From Bacteroidota bacterium (GTDB lineage: Bacteria; Bacteroidota; Bacteroidia; Flavobacteriales; Weeksellaceae): a stretch of DNA of 12,171 nt. The position numbers were made by a program, and so were the translations under genes. Below are positions 1-7,384 of this stretch, one piece after another. Each line of letters opens with the position of its first letter. The first letter of the stretch is position 1. The notes under the pieces were generated by a model. It was not told the origin of the DNA and did no database searches. It saw only the letters and a list, made by a program, of their open reading frames with translations. Where the stretch lies: the NCBI GenBank assembly GCA_023411265.1, contig JAEYOX010000081.1, forward strand, positions 1 to 12,171, written 5' to 3'.

Positions 1-1846
1 TTTCCCCAAAAGGATTAATGGATTGATTGTAAATGCGGTAGTGGCCCTTATCCCGTTCTGCAATCGTTTCCAGAGTTTTGTTTACATTGGCATTTATCAA
101 AAGTCCCTGAAGTTCGCGGTTGTCGCCCACTTTATCAATAAGCAAATCGGTGACTTCAGTTTGAAAGGGATGATCAGCAAAAACAGCATCAACAAAATTA
201 TTTTCATTAAGATAACGTTGATTCACAGTCCAGAGATCAAAAATACTCACGGCAGCAATAACAACAAGTGCAAGATTCTGACTGATTTTTCTATTAAGAG
301 AAAACCAAAGTGTAGCAGCTACAATAGCGATATACAACAATGCTTTGATAGCATCAGTTCGAAACATACCGAATCTTTCATCCACAAGATAATTAAGCAA
401 ATAGGGTGGAAGATAGGTTTTCTCATTATCCGTATGGAATCCGAGCAGCGATTTTCCGAAAATCAACAGAATTAAAATAATTCCCAGAACTACTGAGGAA
501 ACGTTCATCAGGATTTTCTTTTTATACGACTCATCAAGCGTGGCGTCAGTATAAAATCGATAAAGCCCGATAATAGCAATAAGCGGGAATAATAATTCCA
601 CCACAACCAGAATAGACGACGGCGCTCTGAATTTATTGTAAAAAGGAACTACATCAATAAAAAAATCGGATAGAAACATCAGATTGCTTCCCCAGGCCAA
701 CATAATAGTGAGTGCCGAAGCTGCTAAAATCCAGTAACGGTATTTTTTCCAGGCAAAGAAAAAACCAAGTATCGCAAGAAAAACCACTACAGCTCCCTGA
801 TATGCCGGGCCGGATGTTCCGGGTTGATCGCCCCAATACGTCATACTCGTAAGGCCGCGAACAATATTATCTACCTCGGCCTGGGATTGTGCATTGTCCT
901 GAACAAGTTGCTGGATAGTTTCCATCATTTCTTCGCCTTCCGGCTCATTGCTTCCTCCGCCCATCAATCTCGGGATGAAGAGATTCAGCGTTTCAAGTTT
1001 GCCGTAACTCCACATCAGAATACTTTCTTTATCCATTCCGGACTTGTCGGAAGTATGTCTTTCGTTATTCAAAATCTGCTTTCCACGCACGGTTTCAGTA
1101 ACATATTCTGCATTGGCCATAATTCTTTGAGAGTTCATTCCTACTCCTAAAATACAAGCGAGCGCAATGATACCTGAAGAAATGGCAAAATGTTTGACAG
1201 GTGTTTTCTTCTGAATCGTACGAATCAATTCCGAAATAAATAAAAAAGCTAACGCCAGAAACAGATAATACGTCATCTGCGGATGGTTGGCCGCAATCTG
1301 AAGACCCATGAAAAGTGTGGTGACTATAAATCCGACAACATATTTTTTTCGGATATACACCAGCAATATTCCTGCAAGCAAAGGAGCGAAATAGGCAATG
1401 GTGTGAACTTTTCCGTTGTGTCCCGCAGCGATAATAATATAAAAATAAGTAGATAGCCCGAAAAATAAAGCTCCCAACAACGCATATTTCCAGTTACGCA
1501 CTGCGACATACCCCAAAAGAAAAAATCCTGAAAAAAGGAGAAACAGATAATTAACAGGTTTCGGCAAAAAGTTCAGAACATTATCAATCTGCTTAATCGC
1601 ATCTCCGCGAAATTGCGAACCCATCTGATAAGTTGGCATTCCGCCGAACATACTGTTGCTCCAGTACGTCTCTTTTCCGTATTGTGCCCGGTAATCTAAA
1701 AGTTCTTTTGCGCCGCCTTTGTATTGTACAATATCATGCTGAAAGAGTTGTTTCCCGGAAAGCACCGGATTGGCGTACAGAAATCCGATCACCATGAAGA
1801 AGACAAGGCAAATAATACTATAAATCAGGCTTTTATTCTTGGCCAT
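1..1846 (-). CDS. YfhO-family polytopic membrane protein (3' end beyond the window)
   Basis: This frame is open from an ATG at 1846 down to base 1 with no stop, so about 615 codons of the N-terminal part are visible and the C-terminus lies outside the window. The translation begins MAKNKSLIYSIICLVFFMVI and has many hydrophobic segments, roughly at residues 8-26, 98-115, 121-141, 150-165, 170-185, 192-207, 220-236, 350-365, 370-390, 410-428, 448-462, 500-515 and 522-535. A polar loop at about 240-345 carries a Gly/Glu-rich stretch. The early motif YWSNSMFGGMPTY and the later TYWGDQPGTSGPAYQG are typical of Bacteroidetes YfhO-like proteins, which are usually over 800 residues long. YfhO of Bacillus is a GT-C-type membrane protein needed for glycosylation of lipoteichoic acid. 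The Bacteroidetes homologues have no firmly known substrate, so a role in sugar transfer at the inner membrane is inference. It is the last visible gene of a leftward operon, 22 bases after the small membrane protein gene. Confidence 0.88.
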   Translation of the reverse strand, partial: MAKNKSLIYSIICLVFFMVIGFLYANPVLSGKQLFQHDIVQYKGGAKELLDYRAQYGKETYWSNSMFGGMPTYQMGSQFRGDAIKQIDNVLNFLPKPVNYLFLLFSGFFLLGYVAVRNWKYALLGALFFGLSTYFYIIIAAGHNGKVHTIAYFAPLLAGILLVYIRKKYVVGFIVTTLFMGLQIAANHPQMTYYLFLALAFLFISELIRTIQKKTPVKHFAISSGIIALACILGVGMNSQRIMANAEYVTETVRGKQILNNERHTSDKSGMDKESILMWSYGKLETLNLFIPRLMGGGSNEPEGEEMMETIQQLVQDNAQSQAEVDNIVRGLTSMTYWGDQPGTSGPAYQGAVVVFLAILGFFFAWKKYRYWILAASALTIMLAWGSNLMFLSDFFIDVVPFYNKFRAPSSILVVVELLFPLIAIIGLYRFYTDATLDESYKKKILMNVSSVVLGIILILLIFGKSLLGFHTDNEKTYLPPYLLNYLVDERFGMFRTDAIKALLYIAIVAATLWFSLNRKISQNLALVVIAAVSIFDLWTVNQRYLNENNFVDAVFADHPFQTEVTDLLIDKVGDNRELQGLLINANVNKTLETIAERDKGHYRIYNQSINPFGE

Positions 1847-1868
1847 CGTTTAAATTTTCAGAAAATTA

Positions 1869-2081
1869 TTAGTTTTTTTTATCTTTTACTTCTTCGTAAT
1901 CCACCGTTTCAGCGTCCCACTTCACCTTCTTATCTATTTTTGTTTTATGTTTATTCTCAGGATTTTGAAATGGATTTTGATGAATATTTTTATAAAACTG
2001 CTTGAAAAACAATCGTTTAAGGATGTTCCAGACAAAGAAAATTATAATGGTACTTAATATAGTTAAAAGGATGAATTTCAT
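1869..2081 (-). CDS. Small one-pass membrane protein, DUF4834-like
   Basis: The product has 70 residues. It has a single N-terminal membrane segment (about residues 3-20, ILLTILSTIIIFFVWNIL), followed by a strongly basic stretch (LKRLFFKQFYKN) and a polar, Lys/Glu-rich tail ending VDYEEVKDKKN. Positive charges right after the helix suggest that the N-terminus is outside and the tail is in the cytoplasm. Size, layout and position resemble the small Bacteroidetes DUF4834 proteins, but I identify it by overall look only and no function is known. It lies 6 bases after the lipoprotein gene and 22 bases before the YfhO-family gene, so it is almost certainly co-transcribed with both. Its conserved-looking position directly before YfhO makes an accessory role for that protein a reasonable but untested guess. 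Confidence 0.7.
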   Translation of the reverse strand: MKFILLTILSTIIIFFVWNILKRLFFKQFYKNIHQNPFQNPENKHKTKIDKKVKWDAETVDYEEVKDKKN

Positions 2082-2087
2082 CGGCTT

Positions 2088-3143
2088 TTATTTTTTTGGA
2101 TTTACAATGACATAAGAATCAGAAGTGTTGGTCATGGTTTCGGAGTTTTTGCCGTCGCTGAATGTTTGACTTTGAGAAGTTTTCACATGTATGTTCTGAT
2201 TGATGATCCAGCCCGAGTGTACATCAAAAGTATAGGTACCGTTTTGCGTAAGTTCAGAACTTAGAGTTTGCGTAACGCCTTCCTGCGTTTCTTTATTCGA
2301 CTGTTTCGGAATTCCTCCGGTAATGGTAATTTCTGCTACACCGTCATTTACTTTTTTTAACGTGTAATGCGACTGGATTTTTATTTTTCCGTCCGGGGAA
2401 GCGTTTTCGGAAACTGTCCATTTTTCTCCGATTTTCGCGCCCTTTTTCGGGAGGATAAAAATATTTTTAGAAAACTGATCCTTCAGAATTTCCTCATTAA
2501 AAGAAGCTTTAAGTTGGGCGAGAAGTGCTTTTCTTTCGTTGGCATCCTTGGTAAGTCCGTTTACAGTGGTCGTAAATTTGGAATAAATAGGTTCAAATCC
2601 ATTGATGGAAATAATGTTGCCATTTTCATGAATTTTCATATTCAGTTTATTGCCGGTCATTGCTTTATCAATAGTCCAGCGGTTTTTCAGACCTTCATCT
2701 TTCGGAGCAGCCTGTCGTGTGTCAATCGTTTCGGTTTTCCCCTGTGCTGATTGAGAAGTTTTTTTCGCCACAAAATTGATCGTCACATCGTACACTTTTT
2801 TATCGAAATTATTTACTGTAAAGGTTATTTCGTCCGTATTTTCCCGCGTCATGCTCTGCGAACTTCCGTCCGGCAATTTGGCCGTTGCCACATCTTTCTG
2901 ATGGGTAGTAAAAGGATAGGTTTTTCCTTTTTCCAGTTTCAGGGATTGGGTAAATATCCCTGCCGAATCTTTTATAGCAGCGTTTTGTGCCATTTCTCTC
3001 AAAGTCTGAGCAGAATCTGCAGAAGGAACATCGATGGTGATGGTATCGCCGGTGACAGGATCTATCTTAGTAATGGTTTTGCTTTCTTTTTTACAAGCTG
3101 CCAGTGCAATGGAAACCAGCACCAGGGCTGTTATTTTCTTCAT
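2088..3143 (-). CDS. Predicted lipoprotein, DUF6263-like
   Basis: The product has 351 residues. The frame is open further upstream, to about 3209, but I chose the ATG at 3143. From there the protein starts with a clean lipoprotein signal (MKKITALVLVSIALAACKKE), with lipobox L-A-A-C and the lipidated Cys at residue 17, and the start falls 4 bases after the upstream stop. The upstream extension (MQKHLRKRITKE...) would bury the signal and overlap the preceding gene. The mature part is Lys/Thr/Ser-rich and predicted mostly beta-stranded, with short segments such as GEKWTVSENASPDGKIKIQS and SGWIINQNIHVKTSQSQTFS. These resemble Bacteroidetes lipoproteins annotated as DUF6263, of unknown function. 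No Asp/Glu-rich surface-export signal follows the Cys (it is KKESK), so the protein is probably periplasmic-facing. It lies in the leftward run between the secreted protein and the small membrane protein. Confidence 0.8.
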   Translation of the reverse strand: MKKITALVLVSIALAACKKESKTITKIDPVTGDTITIDVPSADSAQTLREMAQNAAIKDSAGIFTQSLKLEKGKTYPFTTHQKDVATAKLPDGSSQSMTRENTDEITFTVNNFDKKVYDVTINFVAKKTSQSAQGKTETIDTRQAAPKDEGLKNRWTIDKAMTGNKLNMKIHENGNIISINGFEPIYSKFTTTVNGLTKDANERKALLAQLKASFNEEILKDQFSKNIFILPKKGAKIGEKWTVSENASPDGKIKIQSHYTLKKVNDGVAEITITGGIPKQSNKETQEGVTQTLSSELTQNGTYTFDVHSGWIINQNIHVKTSQSQTFSDGKNSETMTNTSDSYVIVNPKK

Positions 3144-3147
3144 ATAA

Positions 3148-3747
3148 TTATTTATTTTTAAGGTCTTTACTATTTCTTTCGTGATACGCTTTCTCAAATG
3201 CTTTTGCATCTGCCAGATTCCATATTTTTTCTGAAAAGAACTGTATCAATTGTTTTCTCAAAGGGTGGTTTTCTGCTAGGCAATCATTTCTTTTGGAATC
3301 AAAAACACTTACTGAAGCATATTTTTCTTTCCACTCGCTGATGCCTCCAGCAAAAACAGTGAACGTTTCTTTGGAGTTTTTAAGCAAAGTAACATCTCTC
3401 CAAACCAGCATGGGTTCTGAACCCGAAATTTCAATTTCGTTCTGCCATTTCCCAAAACTGTCGAACATCAGCTGACGGGTGTACATTACTGAAGCGACGT
3501 GATGAAACCGAAGTTCGTGAAATCCGGCTTCTTTTCCTTCTAGTTTATCTATCGTATAATTTTTAAATCCTTTAATATACACATAGTGAATATACGGATT
3601 GGCGGTTTTCTGAAAACCTTTACTTTTTACTTTTAAAGGGTCTTCCGTTGTGTTTTGCTGCGCATTTATTTGCTGACAAATAGCGGAAAATAACATGAGA
3701 ATTATGAATGTCGCAGATCTGTGGATTGGGGATTTATCGGAAAACAT
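3148..3747 (-). CDS. Secreted protein of unknown function
   Basis: The product has 199 residues from the ATG at 3747. A TTG one codon earlier is possible but less likely. The ATG overlaps the rlmB stop by one base (TGATG on the coding strand), an arrangement that usually means translational coupling. The N-terminus has a signal peptide: a basic start (SPIHR), a hydrophobic core at about residues 13-23 (TFIILMLFSAI), and a likely cleavage after INA at residue 29. The Cys at 24 is preceded by S-A-I, which does not make a lipobox, so an ordinary signal peptidase site is expected. The mature protein of about 170 residues has no motif I recognise. It is rich in aromatic residues and Lys, and ends in a charged, probably helical tail (ADAKAFEKAYHERNSKDLKNK region). 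It lies 4 bases before the lipoprotein gene. No function can be assigned. Confidence 0.75.
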   Translation of the reverse strand: MFSDKSPIHRSATFIILMLFSAICQQINAQQNTTEDPLKVKSKGFQKTANPYIHYVYIKGFKNYTIDKLEGKEAGFHELRFHHVASVMYTRQLMFDSFGKWQNEIEISGSEPMLVWRDVTLLKNSKETFTVFAGGISEWKEKYASVSVFDSKRNDCLAENHPLRKQLIQFFSEKIWNLADAKAFEKAYHERNSKDLKNK

Positions 3748-4505
3748 CAAACGATATTATTTTTGTTTAATTTCTGTCTCATTGCTTCATACAGTACTGC
3801 TCCGCATGCAACAGAAACATTCAGCGACTGTGTTTTTCCTTCAATGGGGAGTTTCATTTTTTGATCTGCATGATGCATTACTTCCTTCGAAATTCCAGTT
3901 TCTTCATTTCCCATCACGATGGCGCAGGGTTCTGTAAAATCAAGTTCGTAGATCAATTTCTGCGCTTTTTCCGTGGATGCAAAAACCTGAACTCCGCTTT
4001 GCTGTAGAAAATCTACCGTGTGAGCCAGATTTTTTTCTTTACAGATTTTGATGTTATACAACGCTCCGGCAGAGGTTTTTATCGCATCCGAATTTATAGG
4101 AGCGGCTCCTTTTTCAGGGATAATCACCGCATCAATACCAACACATTCCGCCGTTCTGCAGATGGCTCCGAAATTCCGAACATCCGTAAGCCTGTCCAAA
4201 ATCAGTAAAAAAGGGGTTTTTCCTTGTTCAAAAATCTGTGGCAAAAGATCCTCAATTTTATAAAACGGAATATCTGATATAAAAGCTACAACGCCCTGAT
4301 GATTTTTGCGGGTAAAACGGTTCAGTTTTTCAACAGGAACATAATTAGGCCTCAACTTATTTTTGGCAAGAAGTGCTTTCAAATCCGCATAAATTGAACC
4401 TTGTAACCCGTTCTGTATAAATACTTTATCGATGGTTTTTCCTGCCTCTATTGCTTCAATCACCGGTCGTAATCCGAATACAAAATCATCTTTCTTCTCT
4501 GTCAT
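3747..4505 (-). CDS. rlmB: 23S rRNA (guanosine-2'-O)-methyltransferase RlmB, TrmH/SPOUT family
   Basis: The product has 252 residues, normal for RlmB. It transfers a methyl group from S-adenosylmethionine to the 2'-OH of a guanosine in 23S rRNA (G2251 in E. coli). The N-terminal substrate-binding domain (about 1-90) starts with the family hallmark FVFGLRPVIEAIEAG and includes NHQGVVAF. The C-terminal SPOUT knot domain (about 97-245) shows all three SpoU motifs: motif 1 LDRLTDVRNFGAICRTAE (Asn111, Arg117), motif 2 IVMGNEETGIS (Glu201), and motif 3 LPIEGKTQSLNVSVA (Ser227-Leu-Asn229). The related tRNA methyltransferase TrmH is less likely because of the RlmB-type N-terminal domain. The gene starts 2 bases after the DinB-like gene ends and overlaps the next gene by one base, so it sits in the middle of a tightly packed operon. 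Confidence 0.92.
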   Translation of the reverse strand: MTEKKDDFVFGLRPVIEAIEAGKTIDKVFIQNGLQGSIYADLKALLAKNKLRPNYVPVEKLNRFTRKNHQGVVAFISDIPFYKIEDLLPQIFEQGKTPFLLILDRLTDVRNFGAICRTAECVGIDAVIIPEKGAAPINSDAIKTSAGALYNIKICKEKNLAHTVDFLQQSGVQVFASTEKAQKLIYELDFTEPCAIVMGNEETGISKEVMHHADQKMKLPIEGKTQSLNVSVACGAVLYEAMRQKLNKNNIV

Positions 4506-4507
4506 AA

Positions 4508-4978
4508 TTAATATTTTTCTCCCATTATTGCTTTCTTTTGGGCCATAGCATAACCGAAATGGAGGCTTTCATGAATATTGTTGAAAATAATGGCATCCTG
4601 AATATTTTTCAGATCCAGGCCAAAACTGGTGGTATAAGGTGTATATTCTGAAAAGAAATCTGCATCATAATCTTTCATCAGTATTTTAGAGGTTTCAATC
4701 AGCAAAAATTCCAGATCTTCTATTTCGCTCGCTGCAACCTGCAGATTCGGGAGGGTTCCTTTTTTATACGTTTCTATCCAGTATTTATCAATTCTGAAGG
4801 GATTTCCGCTCAGATAATAGTGCAGCAATTGTTGGGTAGCTACAGTATGGGCAATATTCCAGTAAATGTTATTATTAAAACCATCTGGAATTGCAGTTAA
4901 ATCTTCGGGATCAGTTGTTTTCAGGAGCTGCAGAAGATTGCTGCGTACCTGACGGTGAGCCTGAAAATGATAATTCAT
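4508..4978 (-). CDS. DinB-superfamily protein
   Basis: The product has 156 residues and is predicted all-helical. It fits the DinB/YfiT four-helix-bundle fold, whose members bind a metal through three histidines. The pattern is visible: His44 in NIAHTVATQQ on the second helix, and His136 and His140 in the HESLH motif near the C-terminus, which is followed by the typical FGYAMAQKKA helix. Characterised relatives include thiol-S-transferases and bacillithiol-related enzymes, but most Bacteroidetes members are uncharacterised, so no substrate is proposed. The E. coli protein also called DinB (DNA polymerase IV) is unrelated. This is the first gene of the leftward operon. It has a TTG-N20-TATTTTTG promoter just upstream and a leader of only about 12 bases, and is separated by 2 bases from rlmB. 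Confidence 0.85.
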   Translation of the reverse strand: MNYHFQAHRQVRSNLLQLLKTTDPEDLTAIPDGFNNNIYWNIAHTVATQQLLHYYLSGNPFRIDKYWIETYKKGTLPNLQVAASEIEDLEFLLIETSKILMKDYDADFFSEYTPYTTSFGLDLKNIQDAIIFNNIHESLHFGYAMAQKKAIMGEKY

Positions 4979-4996
4979 TTTTCAAATTTTAATTTT

Positions 4997-5027
4997 CAAA
5001 AATAGTTTAATTAACTGAGAACGGCAA
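4997..5027 (-). promoter_or_regulatory. Bacteroidetes-type promoter of the DinB-rlmB operon
   Basis: On the minus strand TTG (5027-5025) is followed after 20 bases by TATTTTTG (5004-4997), a full match to the Bacteroidetes housekeeping consensus TTG-N19-21-TAnnTTTG. Transcription would start near 4990, leaving a leader of about 12 bases before the ATG at 4978. The region is A/T-rich, so part of the match could be chance, but spacing and position are right. Confidence 0.65.
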
Positions 5028-5072
5028 AAAGATAATAACGAAGAAACTGCTCGAAAATTGGCTGAATGCAAT

Positions 5073-5103
5073 AAAAAAACGGAACCTGAATCCCGTTTTT
5101 TTT
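5073..5103 (-). terminator. Rho-independent terminator after metG
   Basis: Read leftward, an A-rich run leads into CGGGA, the 6-base loop TTCAGG, then TTCCG and a run of seven Ts. The GC core has five pairs (one G-T), extended by A-T pairs on both sides. It starts 16 bases past the metG stop. Because A-runs and T-runs flank both arms, it could also work in the other direction, although no rightward gene ends here. It separates metG from the DinB-rlmB operon. Confidence 0.85.
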
Positions 5104-5119
5104 GTAGTAACAATTTACA

Positions 5120-7153
5120 TTATCCGATTTCTATTCCGTTTTCTACCGGTTCTTCAGGAGTTACAAAGCTCAGCTTTCCGTCCGGTTTTGTAGTGAGCAA
5201 CAGCATTCCCTGCGATTCGATTCCGCGTATTTTTCTCGGTGCAAGATTCAATAGGATCATCACTTGCTTTCCAATGATTTCTTCCGGAGTAAAACTTTCT
5301 GCAATTCCCGAAACCACAGTTCTCACATCCGCACCTGTATCTACTTTCAGTTTTAAAAGTTTATCAGCTTTTTCCACTTTTTCAGCCTCCAAAATGGTGG
5401 CAGTGCGAAGGTCTATTTTTGTAAAATCGTCAAATTGAATCTCCTCTTTCATTGGGTTAGCATTAGGATTGGTTTTGTTATTATTTAATTTAGTGTTTTC
5501 TAATTTCTGAATTTGAGCATTTATTATTTCATCTTCTATTTTCGCAAAAAGAAGAGATGCTTCGTTGATGCGATGACCGGATTCTAGCAATACATTTTGA
5601 GTTTCAACATCTTTCCAGTTCATTTGTGAAACGTTGAACATCTTTAATAGCTTTTCCGAGCTAAAAGGCATGAAAGGTTCGCACAATTGTGCCAAACCCA
5701 CAGCAATCTGGGCACCGGCGAAAAGTGAATGAGCAGCTTTTTCTGGTTGATCCTTAATGGTTTTCCAGGGTTCTTCCGTCTGGAGATATTGATTTCCAAA
5801 TCGGGCCAGATTCATTAAAGCAGAAAGAGCATTTCTAAATTCGTATCTGTCTAAATACTCGTGAATTTCTTTTGCGGTTTTCGATATTTCTGTCAATTCT
5901 GTCGCTTCATCGTTACCTACGGGCACAATTCCATCATAATATTTATGAATTAACACCGCCACTCTGTTGATGAAATTCCCGAATATCCCCACCAGCTCTG
6001 AATTGTTTTTGGTTTGAAAATCCTTCCAGGTGAAGTTATTATCTTTAGTTTCGGGAGCGGAAGAAAGCAGTGCATACCGCAAAACATCCTGTTGTCCGGG
6101 AAATTCTTCAATATATTCGTGCGCCCACACCGCCCAATTGCGCGAGGTGGAAATTTTATCGTTTTCCAGATTCAGAAATTCAAAAGCCGGAACGTTTTCT
6201 GGCATAATATAATCTCCGTGAGCCTTCATCATCGCAGGAAAAATAATGCAGTGAAATACAATATTATCTTTCCCGATAAAATGAATCAGATCGGTGTTTT
6301 CATTTTGCCAATAATCTTTCCAGTTTTTACCGTTTTTTTCTGCCCATTCCTGAGTGAAAGAAATGTAACCGATGGGCGCATCAAACCAAACGTACAGTAC
6401 TTTTCCCTCAGCCTCCGGCAAAGGAACCGGTACGCCCCAGTTCAGGTCGCGCGTCATGGCACGAGGTTTCAGTCCGTCATTTAACCAGGATTTTACCTGT
6501 CCGTAAACATTGGGCTTCCAGTCGTTTTGGTGCCCATCAATAATCCATTCCTTGAGGAAATCTTCGTATTCATTTAAAGGAAGATACCAGTTTTTAGTTT
6601 CTCTCAGAACCGGTACATTTCCGCTCAACATAGACTTCGGATTGATTAATTCTGACGGCGAAAGGGTAGAGCCACATTTTTCGCACTGATCTCCGTAAGC
6701 ACCGTCATTATCACAATTTGGACACGTTCCGGTGATGTAACGGTCTGCAAGAAATTCATTGGCTTTCTCGTCAAAATACTGTTCGGAAATTTCTTCAGTA
6801 AATTTACCTTTTTCATACAGCGTTTTGAAAAAATCCTGACTTACTTCGTAGTGTTTTTTTGAAGTTGTTCGGGAATATTCATCAAAAGAAATCCCCAGAT
6901 CGTTAAATGATTTCTTAATAATTTCATGGTATTTGTCCACGATATCCTGAGGGGTGACACCTTCTTTTCTTGCCCGAATAGTAATCGGAATTCCGTGTTC
7001 ATCCGAACCGCAAATAAAGGCAACATCTTTACCCAATCTTCGCTGGAACCGCGAATACACATCGGCAGGAATATAAACTCCGGCCAAATGACCAATATGT
7101 ACAGGCCCGTTTGCATAAGGTAATGCGGCGGTAATCAATTTTCTGTCTGACAT
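5120..7153 (-). CDS. metG: Methionyl-tRNA synthetase
   Basis: The product has 677 residues and charges tRNA-Met with methionine in the cytoplasm. It is a class I synthetase: the HIGH signature is at residues 19-22 (GPVHIGHLAG), and the second signature appears as KISTS at 333-337 (NDKISTSRNW), matching the KxSxS pattern in MetRS. A four-Cys zinc knuckle is at 144-160 (CPNC...CEKC). The core also shows DEHGIP (51-56), the VWFDAPIGY methionine-pocket region and IGKDN. A helical anticodon-binding domain covers about 385-550. After a short Asn-rich linker (about 557-567) a C-terminal tRNA-binding domain of the Trbp111/EMAP-II type follows (IDLRTATILEAEKVEKADKL, 580-599), as in the E. coli dimeric form. 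The ATG at 7153 matches the family start. It is a single-gene unit with its own TAnnTTTG box upstream and a strong terminator downstream. Confidence 0.97.
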   Translation of the reverse strand: MSDRKLITAALPYANGPVHIGHLAGVYIPADVYSRFQRRLGKDVAFICGSDEHGIPITIRARKEGVTPQDIVDKYHEIIKKSFNDLGISFDEYSRTTSKKHYEVSQDFFKTLYEKGKFTEEISEQYFDEKANEFLADRYITGTCPNCDNDGAYGDQCEKCGSTLSPSELINPKSMLSGNVPVLRETKNWYLPLNEYEDFLKEWIIDGHQNDWKPNVYGQVKSWLNDGLKPRAMTRDLNWGVPVPLPEAEGKVLYVWFDAPIGYISFTQEWAEKNGKNWKDYWQNENTDLIHFIGKDNIVFHCIIFPAMMKAHGDYIMPENVPAFEFLNLENDKISTSRNWAVWAHEYIEEFPGQQDVLRYALLSSAPETKDNNFTWKDFQTKNNSELVGIFGNFINRVAVLIHKYYDGIVPVGNDEATELTEISKTAKEIHEYLDRYEFRNALSALMNLARFGNQYLQTEEPWKTIKDQPEKAAHSLFAGAQIAVGLAQLCEPFMPFSSEKLLKMFNVSQMNWKDVETQNVLLESGHRINEASLLFAKIEDEIINAQIQKLENTKLNNNKTNPNANPMKEEIQFDDFTKIDLRTATILEAEKVEKADKLLKLKVDTGADVRTVVSGIAESFTPEEIIGKQVMILLNLAPRKIRGIESQGMLLLTTKPDGKLSFVTPEEPVENGIEIG

Positions 7154-7176
7154 TGGATTCTAATATATAACATTCG

Positions 7177-7184
7177 CAAAGATA
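7177..7184 (-). promoter_or_regulatory. -7 box of the metG promoter
   Basis: The minus strand reads TATCTTTG, a perfect TAnnTTTG box, with its last base 23 bases before the metG ATG. That predicts a start point near 7170 and a leader of less than 20 bases. No exact TTG stands 19-21 bases upstream (the nearest bases read CTG), so the -33 element is weak. Confidence 0.55.
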
Positions 7185-7256
7185 CGCCTTCTGAATAAAA
7201 AATTGCAGTCTCTATTTTAATTTTATAATTCATTCATTTATAGTAGTTTATCCGAT

Positions 7257-7276
7257 ACAAACGATTACAAACGATT
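7257..7276. repeat. Tandem 10-base direct repeat in the metG-ssb intergenic region
   Basis: ACAAACGATT occurs twice back to back (7257-7266 and 7267-7276), in the middle of the 231-base divergent region and upstream of both predicted promoters. It could be a pair of binding sites on the same face of the helix, being one turn apart. No regulator is recognised. Confidence 0.45.
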
Positions 7277-7315
7277 TTAAATAATTCCTTACCGGATAAT
7301 GTTCAAATTCTGTTG

Positions 7316-7323
7316 AATCTTTG
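7316..7323 (+). promoter_or_regulatory. Possible -7 box of the ssb-HRDC promoter
   Basis: AATCTTTG is one mismatch from TAnnTTTG. There is no exact TTG at 19-21 bases upstream. It would give a start near 7330 and a leader of about 55 bases containing a TCTGAG/CTCAGA inverted repeat (7333-7338 and 7352-7357). This is the best candidate in the region but a weak one. Confidence 0.3.
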
Positions 7324-7384
7324 CCATAGAAATCTGAGAAACACAGAACGACTCAGAAAATGTTCAACTTAAATTTTTATTATT

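Noticed and set aside
23..475. Rightward open frame of about 150 codons at the left edge
   Set aside because: It lies antisense to the YfhO-family gene, whose leftward frame stays open throughout and gives a coherent membrane protein. The rightward translation has no recognisable features.
2367..3161. Two adjacent rightward open frames opposite the lipoprotein gene
   Set aside because: The minus strand here codes for a lipoprotein with a signal sequence and good operon spacing. The opposite frames are aromatic- and Cys-rich, a typical shadow composition.
3144..3209. Longer start for the lipoprotein, adding 22 residues
   Set aside because: It would hide the lipoprotein signal behind a very basic extension and overlap the upstream gene. 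The ATG at 3143 gives a standard signal and lipobox.
6145..6157. MetRS KISTS in place of KMSKS as a defective active site
   Set aside because: The MetRS signature tolerates KxSxS, and the surrounding NDKISTSRNW context looks like normal Bacteroidetes MetRS.
6014..6484. Rightward open frame of about 156 codons inside metG
   Set aside because: It is antisense to the conserved MetRS catalytic core and has no motif or start context.
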